From: Methanosarcinaceae archaeon
GTDB lineage: Archaea; Halobacteriota; Methanosarcinia; Methanosarcinales; Methanosarcinaceae
Assembly: GCA_030596385.1 (NCBI GenBank)
Contig: JAUVKD010000054.1
Location: 1-6,344, forward strand
Direction: 5' to 3'
Length of the DNA stretch: 6,344 nucleotides
Shown here piece after piece: positions 1-6,267 of this stretch (positions are counted from its first letter, which is position 1; every line of letters starts with the position of its first letter). The notes beneath the pieces are model-generated. The model made no database searches and had not been told where the DNA came from. It saw only the letters and a program-made list of their open reading frames with translations. The position numbers were made by a program, and so were the translations under genes.

Positions 1-115
1 ATGAAATAAATGAAGGACATCGCAGCATAGCGTTTTCCACATGGTAATGTTATTGAAAATGTACAGTTTTGTTTAACCGACTTAGATACACATATATTTT
101 CATAATGATTGAAAT

Positions 116-131
116 CCGCCGCCTGCGGCGG
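116..131. repeat. GC-rich perfect inverted repeat (hairpin)
   Basis: CCGCCGC at 116-122 is an exact reverse complement of GCGGCGG at 125-131, separated by CT. In practice this gives a 6-bp all-GC stem with a CCTG loop. It stands out sharply from its AT-rich surroundings, and GC-rich islands in AT-rich archaeal intergenic DNA often mark structured RNA or transcript ends. No T-run follows it directly on either strand, so a terminator role is not obvious. The function is unknown. Confidence 0.55.
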
Positions 132-200
132 GTTGCTGCGTGGGATCTAGCAATTTGGGCTACGCATCGACATTTTATCGTAACCAGCTAAACACGTACA

Positions 201-276
201 AAAAATTATATCACATTTTGCTTTGGGATAATATTAGTTCTGGAATCGATGTACTGTGGCATTCTGATCCCAGAAC
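201..276 (-). terminator. Putative nikR terminator / 3' UTR stem-loop
   Basis: On the minus strand, starting 9 bases after the nikR TAA, GTTCTGGGATC (276 down to 266) can pair with GATTCCAGAAC (247 down to 237). This gives an 11-bp stem with one G-U wobble and an 18-base loop. About 30 bases further on, the minus strand has a T-run (complement of the A-run near 200-206). Archaeal termination depends mainly on T-runs, so the hairpin may serve transcript stability as much as termination. The pairing is seen directly; the role is inferred. Confidence 0.45.
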
Positions 277-285
277 CATCCAATT

Positions 286-708
286 TTATATCTTATCTCC
301 AGGCGGGGCAGTGTTGAGTTTTACGTACTTCACCCCTTTCAGGGACATTATCCGCTCTGCGACCGCTTTGACATCCGCGCCTTCTCCATCAAGTATTATA
401 ACTTCAAGACAGTTATCATGATCAAGGTGTATGTGTGTGGATGACTTGATAATATCTATATAATCGTGCTGCGCTTCTGAAAGTGCGTTTGACAATCCCC
501 GTTTTGTATGGTCATATATCAAAGTGATAGTACCAACACGCCGCCCTTTGACGTCGTTCATCCATTCATAATAAGTTATATAAGTCCTTATTGAATCTCT
601 GATACCTTCAGATCTTGATGAATATCCACGTTTTTCAATAATACGATCGAATTTTGTAAGAAGATTATTTGGCAGCGAGACACCAATGCGCATAAGTTCC
701 TGTTCCAT
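286..708 (-). CDS. nikR: NikR-family nickel-responsive transcriptional regulator
   Basis: A 140-residue protein, the usual NikR length. Residues 7-48 form a ribbon-helix-helix DNA-binding domain ([11 protein letters not shown], then [15 protein letters not shown]), followed by the C-terminal ACT-like domain that binds nickel and forms the tetramer. The nickel ligands known from E. coli NikR (His76, His87, His89, Cys95) have clear equivalents here: His81, His92 and His94 in THIH, and Cys100 in NCLE. It is therefore expected to sense Ni(II), which methanogens need for F430, hydrogenases and CO dehydrogenase, and to repress nickel uptake genes. The ATG at 708 is supported by GGTGA seven bases upstream; the stop is TAA. 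No nickel transporter lies in the window, so its targets are elsewhere. It is divergent from purC, and a palindrome midway between the two is a candidate operator. Confidence 0.93.
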   Translation of the reverse strand: MEQELMRIGVSLPNNLLTKFDRIIEKRGYSSRSEGIRDSIRTYITYYEWMNDVKGRRVGTITLIYDHTKRGLSNALSEAQHDYIDIIKSSTHIHLDHDNCLEVIILDGEGADVKAVAERIMSLKGVKYVKLNTAPPGDKI

Positions 709-736
709 TATTATATCACCCGTAATAAGTAATGAA

Positions 737-805
737 GTGATTAGTTATAAAATTTTGTAAATAATTCATGTATATGATACATTTATTAAGACATATGTGA
801 TTAGT
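737..805 (+). repeat. Direct repeat GTGATTAGT, two copies 60 bp apart
   Basis: The nonamer GTGATTAGT occurs at 737-745 and 797-805, on either side of the central palindrome. A reverse-complement partial copy, TAATCAC, lies at 834-840 directly before the purC ATG. Identical nonamers this close are uncommon by chance, although AT-richness weakens the case. They could be regulator half-sites. Confidence 0.4.
762..788. promoter_or_regulatory. Palindromic candidate operator between nikR and purC
   Basis: ATGTAT (768-773) and ATACAT (777-782) form a perfect inverted repeat around ATG. Beyond a two-base mismatch, TAAT (762-765) and ATTA (785-788) continue the symmetry, giving 10 of 12 paired positions. 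The centre at 775 lies midway between the two start codons (708 and 841) and overlaps the proposed purC TATA box, where bound protein would block transcription. NikR, which often autoregulates, is an obvious candidate. The sequence is not the E. coli NikR consensus GTATGA-N16-TCATAC, so the binding protein is unproven. Confidence 0.4.
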
Positions 806-840
806 AAAGTATAATCCCATCGAATTTAAGGAATAATCAC

Positions 841-1554
841 ATGAAAATGGAACAATTGTACTCTGGAAAAGCAAAGACGATATATATGACCGATGACCCT
901 ACAAAATTAATATCACAATTTCGGGACAGTCTTACAGCATTTGATGGAAAAAAGAAAAGTGAAATTGCAAAGAAAGGTTACTGCAACGCCCAGATATCCA
1001 GAAAAATATATGAAATGCTCGAAACAAAAGGCATAAAGACCCACCTGATCGAAATGATATCAGATACTGAAATGCTTGTACATGCAGTCGAGATAATAAA
1101 ACTTGAGGTCATTGTACGAAATATTGCTGCAGGATCAATTACAAGAAAGTATCCGGTAAAAGAGGGAACAATATTTAAAAATCCTATAGTATCATTCGAT
1201 TACAAAAGCGACGAGTACGGCGACCCGATGCTAAATGAAGACATCGCAGTTGCACTTGGAATTTCGACCTATGAGGATATCGAACAAATACGCAATATCG
1301 CACTAAAAATAAACAGGATACTTGTTGAGTACCTTGATAAGAGAGGTCTCTTGCTGCCGGACTTTAAACTTGAGTTTGGTCACAAGGACGGGGAAATATT
1401 ACTTGCCGATGAGATATCATGTGATACCTGTCGGTTCTGGGATAAGAAAACAGGTGAGTCACTTGATAAAGATATATTTAGGTTTGATAAAGGCGACCTA
1501 TCAAAAGCCTATGAAGAAGTTGCAAGGCGCATTGTGCCTGAAATATTTGAGTGA
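841..1554 (+). CDS. purC: SAICAR synthetase (phosphoribosylaminoimidazole-succinocarboxamide synthase)
   Basis: PurC joins CAIR and aspartate with ATP hydrolysis to form SAICAR in de novo purine synthesis, in the cytoplasm. The 237 residues match the family length. Visible motifs are [10 protein letters not shown] near the N-terminus (nucleotide-binding lobe), [25 protein letters not shown] (the family signature with the AAGS turn), the signature LPDFKLEFG, and [13 protein letters not shown] near the C-terminus. Some positions differ from the common bacterial form: Lys instead of Pro before LEVIVRN, Ile instead of His in NEDI, and Cys instead of Pro in ISCDTC. At least some of these may be normal for the clade. 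The ATG at 841 has AAGGA eight bases upstream; a second ATG lies two codons later. The stop is TGA. The next gene starts 28 bases downstream on the same strand, so co-transcription is likely. Confidence 0.96.
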   Translation: MKMEQLYSGKAKTIYMTDDPTKLISQFRDSLTAFDGKKKSEIAKKGYCNAQISRKIYEMLETKGIKTHLIEMISDTEMLVHAVEIIKLEVIVRNIAAGSITRKYPVKEGTIFKNPIVSFDYKSDEYGDPMLNEDIAVALGISTYEDIEQIRNIALKINRILVEYLDKRGLLLPDFKLEFGHKDGEILLADEISCDTCRFWDKKTGESLDKDIFRFDKGDLSKAYEEVARRIVPEIFE

Positions 1555-1582
1555 ACCAAAATCAGATCAAGGTTGAAAAAAA

Positions 1583-3070
1583 ATGAACAAGTATGATGTT
1601 ATAGTTGTATGTGCGGGGATCAGCGGACTGTTGGCTGCTCTCACACTGTCAAAACACGGCAAAAAGGTGCTGGTACTTGAAAGATCCGAATATGTAGGCG
1701 GAAATTGCAACAGTTATGTGGTAGACGGTTTTCAGGTCGATACCGGTGCCCATGCCCTCACGCATCTTTTAGTCGGACCATTGAAAATGTTAATGGATAA
1801 CTATTTTGATTACGTGCCGGTATTTGAGAATTACGGACATTACTATATCAGGACAAAAGACCGTTTACAGAAGGTTCCATCGCACTTGAAGGATTTTGTT
1901 ACATATAACATTCTTCCGAAAAAAGACAGGCTTGTACTGTCGCAGGGAATAACAAAAGCTCTTACGCTATCAACATTTGGTGTGGACCTATCTAAACAAT
2001 CAGTGTATGATTCACTGCCGCATAACCTGTCAAAGGATACATATGATTTTGTCAACGCAATATCATTTTTCCTGTCAGGGAAATCAATGAAAGATACATC
2101 TGTCCACAGAATGCTTACTGGTAGCAGTTTTATACGCGACAGTGTCACACAGGAGCAGTTTGAAACCATTGTGGGACCAAGAAATACGCCACAATATACA
2201 GAATCAATTCTCCAGTCCATCTTACATTCCAATATTCGTACATCGCTGGGATTAAAATTGTCAGGGATACTGGAAGCATCAATTCCGATTAAAAGCACTG
2301 TTCCAAACCCGCTTGCATCGATCAGCAGGTTTGTAATTAATAGTAATAATGCTCAGGCTCAGGGGTATCCTCGCAAAGGGCTCAAAGCAGTGTTAAATGC
2401 CGTTCTTTATTCGCTTCCGGAAACAGTTGAGACACAAACACATTGTGAGGTAAAACGCAACCTCACAAATGAGGGAAAGGTTACAGGCGTAGAAACAGAA
2501 GATCAGGCTTACTATTCCGATATTGTGATCTACACAGGTTTTGCAAAAAACCTGCCTGATATTGTTGAAGACCTGCCAGTATCCTATGTTAACGATCTTG
2601 CCGGAATTGTCCAGACAAAGAGCCTGACCATATGGTTAGGTCTTGACAGGAAAATGGATTAGTTCAAATATGTAGGTGCAGCTATCTGGTTTACAGATAC
2701 TCCATACTGGGCAATGCCGATCAGCAATTATGATTCGTCCCTTGCACCAAAAGGAAAACAGGTAGTAGGGTTCGTGTTTGTGATGGATAGTAACAAATCA
2801 GAGAAATCAGTGATAAAAAATGCGTATGATACTATTTATCGTGCCCTGCCATCCATTGAAAAACATGTTGTGATGCAGCATGAACAGATCACAATCCCTG
2901 AAAAAGCGGCAGTCACAATTAACGGAAAATTCGCAGACATCCAGACACCTATCAAAAATCTGTACATTGCCGGCACGGATACGGACAACAGGAGCATGGG
3001 TATAACACGTGCATCATACTCCATTATCGAGATGCTGGGTGCTTTAAACAAAGATGGGAACCTGCATTGA
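1583..3070 (+). CDS. Phytoene-desaturase-like FAD-dependent oxidoreductase with in-frame TAG (possible pyrrolysine or pseudogene)
   Basis: The reading frame is 495 codons, the usual length for CrtI-type amine oxidase/desaturase flavoproteins, with TAG at codon 360 (2660-2662). Reading through gives FKYVGAAIWFTDTPYWAMPI and continues without another stop to TGA at 3068-3070, so both halves belong to one protein. The N-terminus carries the Rossmann FAD-binding segment: a VIVV strand, then CAGISG at 10-15, where family members have GxGxxG. The first Gly is Cys here (TGT). Acidic Glu33 ends the second strand, and VGG at 38-40 follows. The C-terminal FAD contact is NLYIAGTDTD at about 459-468. Substrates in this family are often polyisoprenoids or carotenoids; the substrate here is unknown. 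The ribosome binding site is weak (AAGGTTGA, about 10 bases before ATG). If TAG terminates, the 359-residue product lacks part of the substrate domain and the last FAD contact. A second start at ATG 2714 could be called as a separate 118-residue fragment. Confidence 0.8.
2660..2662 (+). other. In-frame amber (TAG) codon 360 within the FAD oxidoreductase
   Basis: The TAG sits between LTIWLGLDRKMD and FKYVGAAIWF in an otherwise continuous family-like sequence, with no frameshift. In Methanosarcinales with the pyl genes, TAG can be read as pyrrolysine. It could equally be a one-base nonsense change, for example from GAG, CAG or AAG. No pyl gene or tRNA is present in the window to settle this. 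Confidence 0.9.
2683..2699 (+). other. Small stem-loop 20 bases after the in-frame TAG
   Basis: TATCTG (2683-2688) and CAGATA (2694-2699) are exact reverse complements around the loop GTTTA. A structure downstream of UAG has been proposed to assist pyrrolysine insertion in methylamine methyltransferase genes, though it is not considered essential. A 6-bp stem with several A-U pairs inside coding sequence is easily a chance match. Confidence 0.25.
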
Positions 3071-3119
3071 ACAGGCTAACAGGCTTTTTTACATCTTCCA
3101 ATTTTTGCCTGACCAGTTT
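3070..3119. terminator. Convergent terminator region between the oxidoreductase and DUF47 genes
   Basis: The 49 bases between the two convergent stops begin with a tandem octamer, AACAGGCT at 3070-3077 and 3078-3085, whose first base is the last base of the stop codon. A run of T follows to 3090, suitable as an archaeal T-run terminator for the plus-strand operon. CAGGC at 3080-3084 can also pair with GCCTG at 3107-3111, a weak stem usable by both transcripts. The T-run is the better evidence. Confidence 0.45.
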
Positions 3120-3812
3120 CTATCTTCTCAATATCATCGTTCTTAATCGGTCTGCCGCATATTCAGATTTGTCGGCTATATCCCCTATGGATTTTACGAG
3201 TTCGGTAAGATGATAAACACCTGCACCGCCAAGGACATCCTCATGTTTGAAAATGATCTTGATCAGATCAGTTTCGATTATATCTACTTCATGTTCCAGC
3301 TCTTCTACCTTTGGAACAATTGCAAGCGTCTGTTTGACATCTTTTTTGCCAAACGATGTTTCAAGCAGTTCGCTCAACTGATCGACCAGTGTCTCATACA
3401 TTTCTACAGTAGCGGCTGTTCTGGACATCAGTTCTAAAAACCCGTCACGTATCACGTCGGGAAGTTCACATTGTCGCAGCAGCAACCAGTACGCAACATC
3501 CTGCGCATCGTCAGGTATAGTATCCTGTGGTTTCAGGAAGTCCAGCAGGTCATTTGCGTTCACAGGCAGCATGATGGATGATTTCAACTGTGAACGAATC
3601 GTCTGTTTGATAACATCAGCTTCGTGTTCAATAACGTCGATTTCGCGGCTTAATTCTTCCACGCGTACCATGTCACCTTTGCAGTATGCTTCAACTGATT
3701 CGCTTAATTTACGGACAGCATCCCCGCCTTTTTCTGCATGCATGTGCAGTGGCCTGAAAGGTGATTCAGCAAAAACGTTGAGCACCGAACGAATATATTC
3801 TCTTCGTATCAT
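3120..3812 (-). CDS. DUF47 / PhoU-like phosphate transport regulator, partner of PiT
   Basis: A 230-residue, mostly helical protein of the DUF47 (TIGR00153) family, which is related to PhoU. It is expected to sit in the cytoplasm and modulate the adjacent PiT permease. Acidic, PhoU-like helix segments are visible: [12 protein letters not shown] at 58-69, [12 protein letters not shown] at 82-93 followed by [10 protein letters not shown], the repeat-like [15 protein letters not shown] at 169-183, and [17 protein letters not shown] at 208-224. Length and C-terminal end match the family. Its ATG (3812) overlaps the permease stop as ATGA, so the two are translationally coupled and probably act together. 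The stop is TAG; reading past it would add about 30 unrelated residues, so it looks like a true stop. The exact regulatory mechanism of DUF47 proteins is not established. Confidence 0.9.
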   Translation of the reverse strand: MIRREYIRSVLNVFAESPFRPLHMHAEKGGDAVRKLSESVEAYCKGDMVRVEELSREIDVIEHEADVIKQTIRSQLKSSIMLPVNANDLLDFLKPQDTIPDDAQDVAYWLLLRQCELPDVIRDGFLELMSRTAATVEMYETLVDQLSELLETSFGKKDVKQTLAIVPKVEELEHEVDIIETDLIKIIFKHEDVLGGAGVYHLTELVKSIGDIADKSEYAADRLRTMILRR

Positions 3813-4846
3813 ATTCCAATCCCTATGAGTCCTGTGAATATAAGTGCAGATGTGGCTGCTGCCACAGGTACAGTTATTATCCAGGACATTATTATCTTTC
3901 CGATAACACTTAAATCAACCGCTGCAAGACCACCTGCAAGACCGACACCGATAACCGAACCTACAAGGGTGTGTGTGGTTGATATCGGAAGCGAACTATA
4001 GCTATGTAAAACAACAACCGATGCAGTTGCAAACTCCGCAGAAAATCCCCTTGTCGGGGTGAGTTCTGTAATTTTTGTGCCAATCGTTTCTATCACGCGA
4101 TATCCCCATGTGGCAAGCCCGAGAACCATTCCAAACCCACCAATTGCCAATACCCATATTGGTACCGTACTATTTGTTAAACCAAGAGTGTTCATGGCTG
4201 CTAAGAGTGGACCTACGGCATTTGCCACATCATTAGAACCATGCGCGAATGCGATAAAGCAGGCAGTCAGGATCTGAAGTGTCACAAACCTTTTCTCAAT
4301 ATCATATGGATTATCCGCTTGCTGCAGCAGAAAATACCTTATAATTGAGAATATAATATATGCAAGAGCTGCCCCCAATAGAGGTGAGACCAACCAGCTG
4401 CCAACAATCTTGGCAAGTACCAACCAGTTAATATCTGCAAATCCTATCACACCATTGTACGCTAGCATTAAGCCAAAACCTAAGACAGCACCGACTATTG
4501 AATGTGTGGTGGATACAGGTAGATTGTAAAACGTTGCAAAAGTGATCCAGAATCCTGCTGCAAGTATTGCTGCAAGCATCCCTATCACAACAAAGTGCGG
4601 TTCAATAAGCTTTATTGAATCGATCGGTACGATACCTTTTGCTATTGTAGATGTTACTCTTTCACCAAAAAACACCGCTCCAGCGAACTCAAAAACTCCT
4701 GCTATAACTATAACCTGCTTAATGGACAGCGCTCCGCTGCCAACTGAAGTTCCCATTGCATTAGCAAGGTCGTTTGCGCCTATATTCCAGGCCATATATA
4801 ACCCTGCGATGATAAGTGCTATTACCACCGGATCAAATAAATCCAT
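3809..4846 (-). CDS. pit: PiT-family inorganic phosphate permease
   Basis: A 345-residue integral membrane protein of the PiT (PHO4) family, which imports inorganic phosphate, generally as a metal-phosphate complex, driven by H+ or Na+. The internal duplication typical of the family is plain. GANDLANA at 23-30 recurs as GSNDVANA at 203-210, and [18 protein letters not shown] at 109-126 recurs as [18 protein letters not shown] at 286-303. Many hydrophobic segments fill the rest, and a polar loop around 172-190 separates the halves. The ATG at 4846 is preceded by GGGAG about ten bases upstream. It is the first gene of a two-gene unit with the DUF47 partner (four-base overlap). Cation specificity cannot be read from the sequence. 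Confidence 0.95.
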   Translation of the reverse strand: MDLFDPVVIALIIAGLYMAWNIGANDLANAMGTSVGSGALSIKQVIVIAGVFEFAGAVFFGERVTSTIAKGIVPIDSIKLIEPHFVVIGMLAAILAAGFWITFATFYNLPVSTTHSIVGAVLGFGLMLAYNGVIGFADINWLVLAKIVGSWLVSPLLGAALAYIIFSIIRYFLLQQADNPYDIEKRFVTLQILTACFIAFAHGSNDVANAVGPLLAAMNTLGLTNSTVPIWVLAIGGFGMVLGLATWGYRVIETIGTKITELTPTRGFSAEFATASVVVLHSYSSLPISTTHTLVGSVIGVGLAGGLAAVDLSVIGKIIMSWIITVPVAAATSALIFTGLIGIGI

Positions 4847-5002
4847 TATTGTATATCTCCCTTATTTTTCATTTCAAATCGGAGATGCGGTCAATGTGTG
4901 ATAAAGGTTTATTAATTATTTGAGCCAATATTATTTTGACATAAGGCCAATTTTTTCAATTGATTCTATGTAGTCACTTTCGAACCTAAAAATCACTATA
5001 GA
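4847..5002 (-). promoter_or_regulatory. Upstream region of the phosphate uptake operon
   Basis: This AT-rich stretch in front of the permease has no reading frame of note. On the minus strand the complement of TTTATTAATTATTTG (about 4908-4922) is the most TATA-like segment, which would leave a leader of about 40-50 bases. Further upstream GCCAATATT (4924-4932) and GCCAATTTT (4946-4954) form a near-repeat spaced 22 bp, about two helical turns, and could be a regulator site. Promoter and site are guesses by eye. Confidence 0.3.
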
Positions 5003-5028
5003 ATGGTAGTACTAATCCTGTTTAATCC

Positions 5029-5036
5029 GGATATAA
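5029..5036 (+). repeat. Target-site duplication, left copy (GGATATAA)
   Basis: GGATATAA here is identical to 5151-5158, and both copies directly abut the inverted-repeat ends of the 114-bp element. This is the expected trace of transposition with an 8-bp staggered cut. Confidence 0.65.
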
Positions 5037-5150
5037 GTATCCTCTTCAAAAAGCAGGGTAAAATGCATATTGGCATTATCTAAATCAAGTGCAGGAGCAT
5101 CTTTCGATTTACAAAATGTAGTCTATTACCCTTAGATTTGAAGAGAATAC
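5037..5150. mobile_element. 114-bp MITE-like element with terminal inverted repeats and 8-bp target duplication
   Basis: The left end GTATCCTCTTCAAA (5037-5050) matches the reverse complement of the right end TTTGAAGAGAATAC (5137-5150) at 13 of 14 positions. After four unmatched bases the symmetry resumes with AGGGTAA at 5055-5061 and TTACCCT at 5126-5132, giving 20 of 25 in total. GGATATAA flanks it exactly on both sides. The interior has no reading frame for a transposase, so it would depend on a full-length insertion sequence elsewhere with the same ends. An 8-bp duplication is found in several IS families, including IS6, ISL3 and IS66; the roughly 14-bp ends resemble IS6 in length, but the family is not established. 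No second copy occurs in the window. Confidence 0.65.
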
Positions 5151-5158
5151 GGATATAA
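5151..5158 (+). repeat. Target-site duplication, right copy (GGATATAA)
   Basis: This is the right-hand copy of the octamer at 5029-5036, starting at the base after the element's right end. It lies inside the open frame that continues to 5289. Confidence 0.65.
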
Positions 5159-5298
5159 TCCTGTCTACAATTGAAAATTCGATTGCTGAACATTTACCCG
5201 GTTATATTGTTGATCGTGCAATCATCAGACGAAAGTCAAACATTGTGACAGCACATATCACAGCAGAGATGCGGAGTATAGTGATTTAGAGAAAATAT

Positions 5299-6267
5299 CT
5301 ACAATAGATCCCTCACAGGTCCAAGTATTAAATTCATGTACTTCGCTGCACCGCTTTTAAGGTCCATCGGATGAAGAGTTCCCAATGTAAATGAGTTTTC
5401 AAGTTCCTGCTGACTGTGGAATGTCATATCACCACCATACTTTTCAGGTCGTTCAAAAATAATCTCATCATATCTCGGAAAAATGTGATACCTGAAAAGA
5501 TCGATTACCGGATTATCATTAACCTCTCCGGCAGTGCAGAATGCCTTATTAAGTTTCTTTTTTATAGATTTTTCAGTATCATCAACTGAAATATAGTTTT
5601 CACTTGAAGAGGACATTTTCGTGCCATCCAGTCCGAGCAAGATTGGTGTGTGTATGCAGATAGGTGCCGCATATCCAAGTTTTGGCAACTCTTCTCTTGC
5701 AAGCATGTGTATCTTCCTCTGGTCGATCCCGCCCACAGCCACATTCACTTTAAGCATAGCAATATCAACCACCTGCATGATGGGATAAACCATCTGGGAA
5801 ACCTTCGGATCCTTCATCTTGCGTCCTACCTCATCCATGCTTCGTTTTGCCCTGTTGAGCGATGTTGCGCGTGTAAGCTTGAGAACATTCAACATATAAT
5901 CCGAACCAAGCTGGAAATCCGAACCATAAACAAAATTCGTTTTCTCTTTGTCAAGACCAAGTGCAATAAAACACCGCTTATTATAATCTGCTATCTCACG
6001 AACCTCATTCAGAGCACCTTTTTGGTTTAAGTACGCATGTAAATCAGCAAGCAGAACAGTGATCTTAAATCCGGCCTTTTGCAGGTCAATAAGTTTATTC
6101 ACAGTCAGGACGTGGCCTATGTGGATCTTACCGCTTGGCTCATATCCCACGTACGCTGTTGGATGCTCCGTATGTTCCATCAGATTGTAAAGTTCTTCTA
6201 TTGTAACAATTTCCTGCACATTTCTTTTGACAAGTTCAAGTCTATTATTAAGTTCAAGTCTGCCCAT
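5299..6267 (-). CDS. tyrS: Tyrosyl-tRNA synthetase (archaeal type)
   Basis: This cytoplasmic class I synthetase attaches tyrosine to tRNA(Tyr). It aligns along its whole length with the M. jannaschii enzyme. From the ATG at 6267 it has 322 residues, with Tyr39 in AYVGYEPSG, the HIGH motif at 49-52, LLADLHAYLNQKG, the tyrosine-pocket set YPIMQVVD (Tyr151, Gln155, Asp158), VGGIDQRKIHMLARE, the KMSSS loop at 207-211, and the C-terminal anticodon-binding HPMDLK with Asp302. The usual SKGN after KMS reads SSEN here. The ATG at 6267 is chosen because GGTGA lies four bases upstream. A TTG at 6303 would add 12 residues but has no such site. The stop is TAG directly after GPVRDLL, where the family normally ends, so it is a true terminator. 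A T-rich stretch (TATTTTCTC) follows the stop. Confidence 0.96.
   Translation of the reverse strand: MGRLELNNRLELVKRNVQEIVTIEELYNLMEHTEHPTAYVGYEPSGKIHIGHVLTVNKLIDLQKAGFKITVLLADLHAYLNQKGALNEVREIADYNKRCFIALGLDKEKTNFVYGSDFQLGSDYMLNVLKLTRATSLNRAKRSMDEVGRKMKDPKVSQMVYPIMQVVDIAMLKVNVAVGGIDQRKIHMLAREELPKLGYAAPICIHTPILLGLDGTKMSSSSENYISVDDTEKSIKKKLNKAFCTAGEVNDNPVIDLFRYHIFPRYDEIIFERPEKYGGDMTFHSQQELENSFTLGTLHPMDLKSGAAKYMNLILGPVRDLL

Larger units (their letters stand above)
1..285. other. Intergenic region left of nikR, no convincing gene
   Basis: All plus-strand frames over the first 140 bases are closed by early stops. The only open piece at the left edge is a 14-codon run ending in TAA at 45-47, which could be the tail of an upstream gene but is too short to judge. 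A plus-strand frame opening with GTG at 140 runs into nikR antisense and has no ribosome binding site, so it is treated as spurious. The stretch holds a GC-rich hairpin at 116-131 and a stem-loop at 237-276, annotated separately. I see no tRNA fold, CRISPR repeat or mobile element end here. Confidence 0.6.
709..840. promoter_or_regulatory. Divergent nikR-purC promoter region
   Basis: This 132-base AT-rich spacer must contain both promoters. For nikR the best TATA-like stretch on the minus strand is the complement of TTATAAAATTTT (about 745-756), which would place the start of transcription near 724 and leave a short leader with GGTGA at 712-717. For purC, ATTTATTAAG at 781-790 is a reasonable TATA box, giving a start near 810. 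The purC Shine-Dalgarno is AAGGA at 828-832, eight bases before the ATG. The promoter positions are inferred by eye. Confidence 0.45.
5003..5289 (+). pseudogene. Remnant of a small gene interrupted by the miniature element
   Basis: An ATG at 5003 opens a frame that runs into the element at 5037 and stops at TAA 5081-5083 inside it. Removing the element with one copy of the 8-bp duplication (122 bases) rejoins this frame to an open stretch ending at TAG 5287-5289 and restores a 54-residue frame with no internal stop. The downstream part (ILSTIENSIAEHLPG, later DRAIIRRKSNIVTAHITAE) looks protein-like, with alternating helix and strand character. It faintly recalls the small KEOPS subunit Pcc1, but not enough to name it, and the expected C-terminal helix is missing. 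No good ribosome binding site precedes 5003, so the start may be different. It may also be an already decayed gene. Confidence 0.35.

Noticed and set aside
101..160. A tRNA or a CRISPR repeat (the string GATTGAAAT resembles some repeat ends)
   Set aside because: There is no cloverleaf with a T-arm consensus, and no second copy of any repeat at regular spacing.
140..421. Plus-strand 93-residue reading frame starting with GTG
   Set aside because: More than half is antisense to the well-supported nikR, there is no ribosome binding site and the translation shows no family character.
1322..1576. Second plus-strand reading frame inside the end of purC
   Set aside because: It is an out-of-frame shadow of purC, which has clear family motifs throughout.
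1843..2298. 151-residue minus-strand frame inside the oxidoreductase
   Set aside because: It is antisense to a gene with recognisable protein features, and its translation is not family-like.
2714..3070. Independent 118-residue gene starting at ATG 2714
   Set aside because: Its frame continues directly from the upstream part across the TAG, the 17 codons between are also family-like, and there is no ribosome binding site before this ATG.
3120..3122. Pyrrolysine read-through at the DUF47 stop
   Set aside because: The protein already ends where the family ends, and the extension would run into antisense of the neighbouring gene with no recognisable character.
5650..6030. 126-residue plus-strand frame opposite tyrS
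   Set aside because: It is antisense to the strongly conserved tyrS; it is rich in His, Cys and Ile as expected of a shadow frame.
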